Part shown: positions 15,084-20,145 of the stretch, in pieces | Numbering within the stretch: the first letter of the stretch is position 1 | Layout: each line of letters begins with the position of its first letter | Assembly (NCBI GenBank): GCA_964345395.1 | Contig: CAYFRA010000032.1 | Span: 1-20,145, forward strand | Source: UPXZ01 sp964345395 | Lineage (GTDB): Bacteria > Bacteroidota > Bacteroidia > Bacteroidales > Paludibacteraceae | Length of the DNA stretch: 20,145 bases | Direction: 5' to 3' | Translations under genes and position numbers: made by a program | Notes under the pieces: generated by a model | Database searches by the model: none | Told to the model about the DNA's origin: nothing | What the model saw: only the letters and a program-made list of their open reading frames with translations

Positions 15084-16886
15084 TTATTGATACATTTTAT
15101 CAATCTCTCGTTGATATTTTTGCATTATTACTGCACGTCTTATCTTCAATGTGTTGGTCAATTCTCCTGTTTCGATAGTAAATGGAAATTTGATCAATGT
15201 GAATTTTTTTATCATCTCAAAATGAGCCATTCCTGCCTGATGTTCTGCAATACGTTCTTCTATCAGTTTGTAGATTTCGGGCAATTCAATTAGCTCTTCG
15301 GTAGTGTTGAATTGAAGATTTTGCTCTTTAGCATATTTCTCCAACAAAGGTATGTTGGGAGAGATGATGGCTGTTACAAAGTTTCGTTCATTACCTATGA
15401 CAGCAACTTGCTCAATATATTTGTCTTTACCCAATCGAGTCTCAATCTCTTGAGGAGCAATATATTTTCCATTCGATGTTTTGAATAGGTCTTTGATACG
15501 CTCTGTGAGTACGATATATTCACCATCTTTCAAATAGCCAGCATCACCGGTGCGGAACCAACCATCTTCCGTAAATGCAGCCTTATTTGCCTCTTCGTTA
15601 TTGAAATAGGCTTTGGTAATTGTTTTTCCTTTCAGCAGTATTTCATTATCCTCACCAATTTTCACCTCCACGCCAGGCATGTATCGTCCTACTGTTCCAA
15701 TGCGATATTCGTCTTCAAAACAACTCACAGTTGCGGTGGTTTCGGTAAGTCCATAGCCATAAATCAAAGGCAGTCCCATGCTTTTGAAAAAGAGAAGAAT
15801 TTCATTGGATAATTTGGCACCAGCAACGGGAAGTCCTTTTGCATTGTTCACTCCGATGGTTTCTTTTAACTTTGAAAAAACAAGTTTATCGGCAATCTTA
15901 TAGCGTGCTTTCAGCCAAGCAGACGGTTCTTTAGCTTTTCTCAAATAATCGATATTATATTTTTTCCCAATAGCCATCGACCAAGTTACGATAGCCAATT
16001 TAAGCGGTGAATAACTTGCCAGCACTTCTTGTACGCCTATGGCTACTTTTTCCCAGAAACGTGGTATGGCAGTCATCAACGTAGGACGAACATCTTTAAG
16101 CGTGGTTTGAATCTCAGCAGGATTGTGATTGATATAAAGCGTAGCACCTAAATAGAGCAGTAGGTAGCACCACATTCTTTCAAAAACGTGTGTTAACGGC
16201 AAAAACGCCAAAGAGACATCCTGATCGTTTAGTTGGGGTAGCCTGATTTGATGGATTCGCATAGCCTCATCAAACATCTCGTTGGTCATCACCACACCTT
16301 TTGGATTGCCTGTTGTTCCTGATGTGTATATCAGACAAGTCATATCCTCCACAAGGCTTTCTGATTGTCTTTTTACTATCTCGTCATCATTGCTTAGCTC
16401 CTCACCCAACACCAGTAATTCATCAAAATAGATTGAGTTTACTGAGTTATCCAATTGGGTGTCACTCTCAAATACAATAATCTGTTTGATATGTTTGGAG
16501 TTTTTCATCGTTTCAACCGCAATGTCATACTGCTTTTGTCCACCTACAAAAATCAGTTGAGACTCAGAATCGTTGGTGATAAACTCCACTTGTGATTGCG
16601 AAGATGTGGGATAAATGGGTACAACGACAGCTCTGATTGAGAAAGCAGCAAAGTCAACAATCAGATTTTCCGATTTGTTTTGTGAAAACTGCGCTATACG
16701 CATTTGTGATTCTATGCCAAGATGCACAAGCATTCTGGCAACATATCGAACTTTATCGTTAAACTCTTCCCAGTTTAGCGATAACCAAGGGTCTGTAAGC
16801 TTGTTTCTGTCGTAAATAACAGGTCGCTTTCCATATTTCTCAGCTTGAATTTCAATCAATTTTGAGAATTTTTTTTCTTTTTCCAT
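15084..16886 (-). CDS. Long-chain fatty-acid--CoA ligase (AMP-forming)
   Basis: The enzyme activates fatty acids with ATP via an acyl-adenylate and forms acyl-CoA, probably at the inner face of the membrane. From ATG 16886 it has 600 residues, the usual length. The adenylate-forming motifs are YTSGTTGNPKG (187-197), LPLTHVFERMW, the IYGYGLTETTATVSC adenylate site, WFRTGDAGYL, and the hinge ERIKDLFKTSNGKYIAPQEIE. The Bacteroidota FadD15-like form has the C-terminal EHQAGMAHFEMIKKFTL and TLKIRRAVI segments seen here. A longer frame reaches 16964, but the extra 26 residues are AT-rich noise and the family does not have them. No clear promoter lies in the 127 bases before it, so it may be read through from rnc. 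Chain-length preference is inferred. Confidence 0.92.
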   Translation of the reverse strand: MEKEKKFSKLIEIQAEKYGKRPVIYDRNKLTDPWLSLNWEEFNDKVRYVARMLVHLGIESQMRIAQFSQNKSENLIVDFAAFSIRAVVVPIYPTSSQSQVEFITNDSESQLIFVGGQKQYDIAVETMKNSKHIKQIIVFESDTQLDNSVNSIYFDELLVLGEELSNDDEIVKRQSESLVEDMTCLIYTSGTTGNPKGVVMTNEMFDEAMRIHQIRLPQLNDQDVSLAFLPLTHVFERMWCYLLLYLGATLYINHNPAEIQTTLKDVRPTLMTAIPRFWEKVAIGVQEVLASYSPLKLAIVTWSMAIGKKYNIDYLRKAKEPSAWLKARYKIADKLVFSKLKETIGVNNAKGLPVAGAKLSNEILLFFKSMGLPLIYGYGLTETTATVSCFEDEYRIGTVGRYMPGVEVKIGEDNEILLKGKTITKAYFNNEEANKAAFTEDGWFRTGDAGYLKDGEYIVLTERIKDLFKTSNGKYIAPQEIETRLGKDKYIEQVAVIGNERNFVTAIISPNIPLLEKYAKEQNLQFNTTEELIELPEIYKLIEERIAEHQAGMAHFEMIKKFTLIKFPFTIETGELTNTLKIRRAVIMQKYQREIDKMYQ

Positions 16887-17013
16887 TGCTTTGAATTTTT
16901 TTAATGGATAATATTTTATATTCAATGACGTTATTTTGAGCGATAGTACATTGTATTTAAACAATAAAAATCGATGTTATGTTCTGTATTGGATAGAAAA
17001 TGATCACAATAGT

Positions 17014-17727
17014 TTAATTATTTTCCAAAATAGATAAACTTAGTCGTGCAGCCTCCTGATGCGACTCTTTCTTGCTTTTTCCCTTGCCTGTGGCATATGG
17101 TTTTTGGTCAATAAAAACTTGTGTTGTAAAAATCTTTTTGTTGTTATCGGCTTTCAACTCTTCGATCAATTTAAACTCTAAATCTAAATGGCGATGTTGG
17201 CACCATTCGAATAAGAGAGATTTGTAATTGTGAGTCTCAGCAATTGACTCTTCAAGCTCCCGATAAGCTGAGATTACTTTATCAACAATAAAACTTCGAC
17301 AAACTTCAAAACCCATATCTAAATAAATAGCACCTATCAACGCTTCGAAGGCACTACCCATAATATGTGTATCATTTTGATTTTTTACACTCTTTTCGGC
17401 AATTAGAAGCTTGTTTAAACCAAAGTATTGTGAAATTGCATTCAATGATTCCCGCTTAACTATGGCTGATCGCTGTTTTGTTAAAAACCCTTCTTGTTCT
17501 TGCTCATACTGTTTATAGAGATAATCAGAAATCACCAAGTTTAGTGCAGCATCTCCCAAAAACTCCAAACGCTCATTGTTGATCAATGTGCCATTGGCAC
17601 CTTTAAGTGATGACGAGCCATGCCTCAAAGCCAATCGGTAAAGAGAGTAATTGTTTGGCTTATATCCCAAAAGCTTTTTTAAAAATAAATAGGATTTATG
17701 GCGTTTTTGCACCACAAATCCTATCAT
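17014..17727 (-). CDS. rnc: Ribonuclease III
   Basis: This double-strand-specific endonuclease processes rRNA precursors and other structured RNAs. From ATG 17727 it has 237 residues. The catalytic domain has the signature NNERLEFLGDAAL (50-62) with Glu55 and Asp59, and the second metal-site stretch GSAFEALIGAIYLD with Glu128. A double-stranded-RNA-binding domain covers about 166-236 and ends with GKGKSKKESHQEAARLSL. The residue matching E. coli Asp114 is Ser125 here. The frame opens seven codons upstream at a TTG (17748), which is less likely. It is third in the acpP-fabF-rnc order typical of the phylum, after a 117-base gap without a clear promoter. Confidence 0.95.
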   Translation of the reverse strand: MIGFVVQKRHKSYLFLKKLLGYKPNNYSLYRLALRHGSSSLKGANGTLINNERLEFLGDAALNLVISDYLYKQYEQEQEGFLTKQRSAIVKRESLNAISQYFGLNKLLIAEKSVKNQNDTHIMGSAFEALIGAIYLDMGFEVCRSFIVDKVISAYRELEESIAETHNYKSLLFEWCQHRHLDLEFKLIEELKADNNKKIFTTQVFIDQKPYATGKGKSKKESHQEAARLSLSILENN

Positions 17728-17844
17728 ATTAATTTTTCTCTTTTTCAAATTGAAAATTTTTTAATTGCTTAGGTGATAATATCTTGCAATTATAAGCTAT
17801 TATTTTCAATTTTCAAAGAAGATTTTGTATTTAAGTCAAAAAAC

Positions 17845-19101
17845 TTATATTTTTTTGAAAATGATACAAGCATTATGTCCACCAAAACCAAAAGTATTGG
17901 ATAAGACTGTATTCACATTACGCTCTTGGGCTTTGTTGAATGTGAAATTTAACTTGTAGTCTATTTCAGGATCTTCATCTCCTTCAGTGAAATTTATTGT
18001 TGGAGGCACTACATTGTTGAGCAAAGAGTAGATACCAACTATACCTTCCACTGCACCAGCGGCACCAAGCAAGTGTCCGGTCATTGATTTGGTAGCAGTA
18101 ATGTTTAATTGATATGCATGTTCACCAAATACACTTTGGATTGCCTTTACTTCACCAATATCGCCAACAGGAGTCGATGTGCCGTGAACACTCACTACAT
18201 CAATATCCTCAGGTTTCAATTTTGCATCTCTCAGTGCGCGTTTCATTACCAAAATAGCTCCTTCACCTTCTGGATGGGTAGCAGTCAAATGGTGTGCATC
18301 TGCTGACATACCGCCACCTACAACTTCACAAAGGATATTTGCTCCACGAGCTACTGCGTGTTCATACTCTTCGAGTACCAAACAACCAGCCCCTTCGCCC
18401 ATAACAAAACCATCACGACTTTTGCTGAAAGGACGTGAAGCTTTCTCAGGTTCGTCGTTGCGTGTGGAGACAGCAGTAAGAGCATTGAAACCTCCCAAGC
18501 CACTTTCGGTAATTGCAGCCTCGGCTCCACCTGCCAACATCACTTGTGCTTCGCCCAAGCGAATGTGGTTGTAGGCATTGATTAAAGCATGGTTAGAAGA
18601 TGCACAAGCAGAAGCTGTAGAGTAGTTAGGTCCTTTGAAACCGTATTTGATCGAGATTTGCCCCGCAGCGATATCAGAAATCATCTTAGGGATAAAGAAA
18701 GGATTGAAACGAGGACCGTTTTCTTTATTGTTGAAATAATATCCAACTTCTTCTTCAAAAGTGTTTATCCCGCCTATACCGGAGGCAAAGATAACTCCCA
18801 CTTCATTTTTATCAATTTGTTCAAGATCTAAACCGCTATGTTCTACTGCTTCGGTAGCAGCTACTAATGCATATTTAGTATATAAATCCATTTTGCGAGC
18901 CTCTTTTCGATCGAAATATGAAGCAGGATCAAATCCTTTGACCTCACAAGCAAACTGGGTTTTGAACGATGTTGCATCAAAATGAGTAATAGGCGCTGCT
19001 CCGCTAACTCCCTTTAGAGCATTCTGCCACGTTTCCGTGGCAGTATGTCCTAAAGGAGTTATAGCACCGACACCAGTTACTACAACTCTTTTTAATTCCA
19101 T
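17845..19101 (-). CDS. fabF: Beta-ketoacyl-ACP synthase II
   Basis: FabF condenses malonyl-ACP with acyl-ACP, elongating chains in type II fatty-acid synthesis in the cytoplasm. The 418-residue product has the full Cys-His-His triad: STASACASSNHAL (Cys166), SVHGTSTPVGD (His306) and KSMTGHLLGAAGA (His343). Also present are the N-terminal VVVTGVGAITPLG and the C-terminal NTFGFGGHNACIIF. The length is usual for FabF. It begins 15 bases after the acpP stop on the same strand, so the two are one transcript and ACP is its direct substrate carrier. Confidence 0.97.
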   Translation of the reverse strand: MELKRVVVTGVGAITPLGHTATETWQNALKGVSGAAPITHFDATSFKTQFACEVKGFDPASYFDRKEARKMDLYTKYALVAATEAVEHSGLDLEQIDKNEVGVIFASGIGGINTFEEEVGYYFNNKENGPRFNPFFIPKMISDIAAGQISIKYGFKGPNYSTASACASSNHALINAYNHIRLGEAQVMLAGGAEAAITESGLGGFNALTAVSTRNDEPEKASRPFSKSRDGFVMGEGAGCLVLEEYEHAVARGANILCEVVGGGMSADAHHLTATHPEGEGAILVMKRALRDAKLKPEDIDVVSVHGTSTPVGDIGEVKAIQSVFGEHAYQLNITATKSMTGHLLGAAGAVEGIVGIYSLLNNVVPPTINFTEGDEDPEIDYKLNFTFNKAQERNVNTVLSNTFGFGGHNACIIFKKI

Positions 19102-19116
19102 AATGAAATTTATGTT

Positions 19117-19353
19117 CTAAGCTATTAACTCTTCAACCTTAGCAATTGCGTCAGCAACAGTTGAGATTTTTTGTGCTTCTTCGTCAGGAATAGAAACTCC
19201 AAATTCTTTTTCGAATTCCATAATTAATTCAACAATGTCTAAAGAGTCTGCTCCTAAATCGTTAGTGAAACTTGCTGTTGCTACTACATCAGCCACATCA
19301 ACACCTAATTTATCAACGATAATAGCTTTTACTTTTTCTGTAACTTCTGACAT
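19117..19353 (-). CDS. acpP: Acyl carrier protein
   Basis: ACP carries growing fatty acyl chains on a 4'-phosphopantetheine arm. The 78-residue acidic protein has the four-helix ACP pattern, with the attachment motif LGADSLDIVELIMEFEKEF and the modified Ser37. It heads the acpP-fabF-rnc group and has a good promoter about 55 bases upstream. Length and sequence are fully typical, and ATG 19353 is the only sensible start. Confidence 0.97.
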   Translation of the reverse strand: MSEVTEKVKAIIVDKLGVDVADVVATASFTNDLGADSLDIVELIMEFEKEFGVSIPDEEAQKISTVADAIAKVEELIA

Positions 19354-19405
19354 AATCTTTCTTTTTTAGTGAATAAATAAAAATTGTTTTCTAATTTTGT
19401 AGGTG

Positions 19406-19434
19406 CAAAGGTAAACAAATTTTCAATATAACAA
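19406..19434 (-). promoter_or_regulatory. Promoter of the acpP-fabF-rnc group
   Basis: TACCTTTG on the minus strand (19413-19406), followed by CACC, matches the -7 consensus. TTG at 19434-19432 lies 18 bases upstream. The leader is about 45 bases. Confidence 0.65.
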
Positions 19435-19453
19435 CACACAAAAACGAATAAAG

Positions 19454-19489
19454 TGTGCAAAATTGCTCACTTTGTGCAATATTGTGCAA
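19454..19489 (+). repeat. Three TGTGCAA direct repeats before purN
   Basis: TGTGCAA occurs at 19454-19460, 19473-19479 and 19483-19489, with starts 19 and 10 bases apart. A related GTGCAAA at 19403-19409 touches the acpP -7 element. The repeats fill the region where the purN promoter must lie; CACTTTG (19468-19474) is a near match to a -7 box. They may be a binding site shared by acpP and purN, but this is inference. Confidence 0.4.
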
Positions 19490-19505
19490 AATAAAATTTT
19501 ATTTA

Positions 19506-20069
19506 ATGACTAAAATAGCTCTTTTTGCTTCTGGTTCTGGGTCGAATGCAGAGAATATCATCAATTATTTCCAAAATGACCCCAATTTTCAGTTTCCTAT
19601 TGTTATTTCCAATAGAAAAACTGCATTTGTGCATATTAGGGCTAAAAAACTGAATATACCTTCGATTACATTTAGTAAGGAAGATTTTAGGCGTGGTGAG
19701 AAAATAGCCGAATTGCTTCATCAGTTGGATATAGAAGCCATTGTTTTGGCGGGTTTTTTGCTTAAAGTGCCCGATCTGCTTATCCAAAATTTCCCTAACA
19801 AGATTATCAATATCCATCCTGCTTTGCTACCCAAATTTGGTGGCAAGGGGATGTATGGTGATTTTGTGCATCAGGCTGTCAAGGATGCCAAGGAGATTGA
19901 AACAGGTATAACTATTCACTATGTAAATGAAGAGTATGATGCTGGAGATATAATTTTTCAGGCTAAGTGTGTTGTGGATGCTACCGATGATATTGAAAGC
20001 ATAGCAGAAAAAGTGCATAAGTTGGAATATCAATATTTCCCAAAGGTGATTGAGCAGCTGTGGGGATAG
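19506..20069 (+). CDS. purN: Phosphoribosylglycinamide formyltransferase
   Basis: PurN transfers a formyl group from 10-formyltetrahydrofolate to GAR, an early step of purine synthesis in the cytoplasm. From ATG 19506 it has 187 residues, the usual size. It shows the nucleotide-binding ALFASGSGSN loop (residues 5-14), INIHPALLPK with catalytic Asn102 and His104, and IHYVNEEYDAGDII with Asp145. GGKGMYG is the phosphate-side loop. The frame can be extended 17 codons to 19455, but that segment is the repeat-bearing promoter region and the family lacks it. No other purine genes are near. It is divergent from acpP and ends before a strong hairpin. Confidence 0.95.
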   Translation: MTKIALFASGSGSNAENIINYFQNDPNFQFPIVISNRKTAFVHIRAKKLNIPSITFSKEDFRRGEKIAELLHQLDIEAIVLAGFLLKVPDLLIQNFPNKIINIHPALLPKFGGKGMYGDFVHQAVKDAKEIETGITIHYVNEEYDAGDIIFQAKCVVDATDDIESIAEKVHKLEYQYFPKVIEQLWG

Positions 20070-20092
20070 GGCTTTCACTACCTTCTCTTGTT

Positions 20093-20133
20093 AAAACAAA
20101 AAAATCCTTCAATTTGAAGGATTTTTTTGTTTT
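20093..20133. terminator. Strong bidirectional terminator after purN
   Basis: AAAACAAAAAAATCCTTCA (20093-20111) and its exact complement (20115-20133) form a 19-bp stem with a three-base ATT loop. The T-rich arm serves plus-strand transcripts from purN, and the A-rich arm would serve a minus-strand gene entering from the right. Confidence 0.88.
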
Positions 20134-20145
20134 GAATTTTGAATA

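Noticed and set aside
16887..16964. N-terminal extension of the acyl-CoA ligase
   Set aside because: The 26 residues have no counterpart in the family and derive from AT-rich intergenic DNA.
17743..17757. TTTTCAA-A-TTGAAAA palindrome upstream of rnc
   Set aside because: One-base loop and A/T-only flanks make it a likely chance feature of AT-rich DNA; it does not fit a terminator on the minus strand.
19455..19505. N-terminal extension of purN
   Set aside because: The 17 extra codons are the repeat-bearing promoter region and PurN begins at MTKIALFASG.
1..20145. CRISPR array, insertion sequence, prophage or defence island
   Set aside because: No spaced repeats, transposase, integrase or known defence gene was found anywhere in the window.

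Overview
The window reads as ordinary chromosome from an AT-rich member of the Bacteroidota, probably of the order Bacteroidales. Three things support this. The promoter -7 elements repeatedly match TAnnTTTG, the consensus of that phylum. Shine-Dalgarno sequences are largely missing. The gene content also fits: a C-terminal domain of the type IX secretion kind, a Lnb/DUF4105 protein, and the order acpP-fabF-rnc. No rRNA, tRNA, CRISPR array, insertion sequence or phage gene was seen.

Layout. 1-1121 (minus) is the 5' part of a secreted DUF6359-type protein that runs off the left edge just as a type IX sorting domain begins. lplA (plus) faces lnb (minus), and the two share a bidirectional terminator. 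lnb is divergent from a Crp/Fnr-family regulator, which is followed by a 735-residue HEAT/TPR protein of unknown function and by recX. recX overlaps tail-to-tail with an Ada/Ogt-like DNA repair methyltransferase. That gene ends a minus-strand run: MFS transporter, rhomboid protease, MscS channel, methyltransferase. metG (plus) is divergent from the run and ends at a strong hairpin.

From 13.9 kb to 19.4 kb everything lies on the minus strand: acpP, fabF, rnc, a long-chain acyl-CoA ligase and class II fba. purN (plus) is divergent from acpP and ends at a long perfect hairpin.

Functionally the window is mostly housekeeping: lipoylation, lipoprotein N-acylation, translation, glycolysis, fatty-acid synthesis and activation, purine synthesis, RNA processing and DNA repair. 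I found no convincing new multi-gene system. The points most worth a second look are the uncharacterised HEAT/TPR protein beside the Crp-type regulator, the shrunken AraC-like part of the Ada-type protein, a substituted metal-site residue in RNase III, the spaced TGTGCAA repeats before purN, and the secreted protein cut by the left edge. Start sites were moved to internal ATGs for lplA, recX, the MFS gene, metG, the acyl-CoA ligase, rnc and purN, because the longest frames begin at TTG or GTG, at or upstream of the promoter, or carry an extension that the family lacks.
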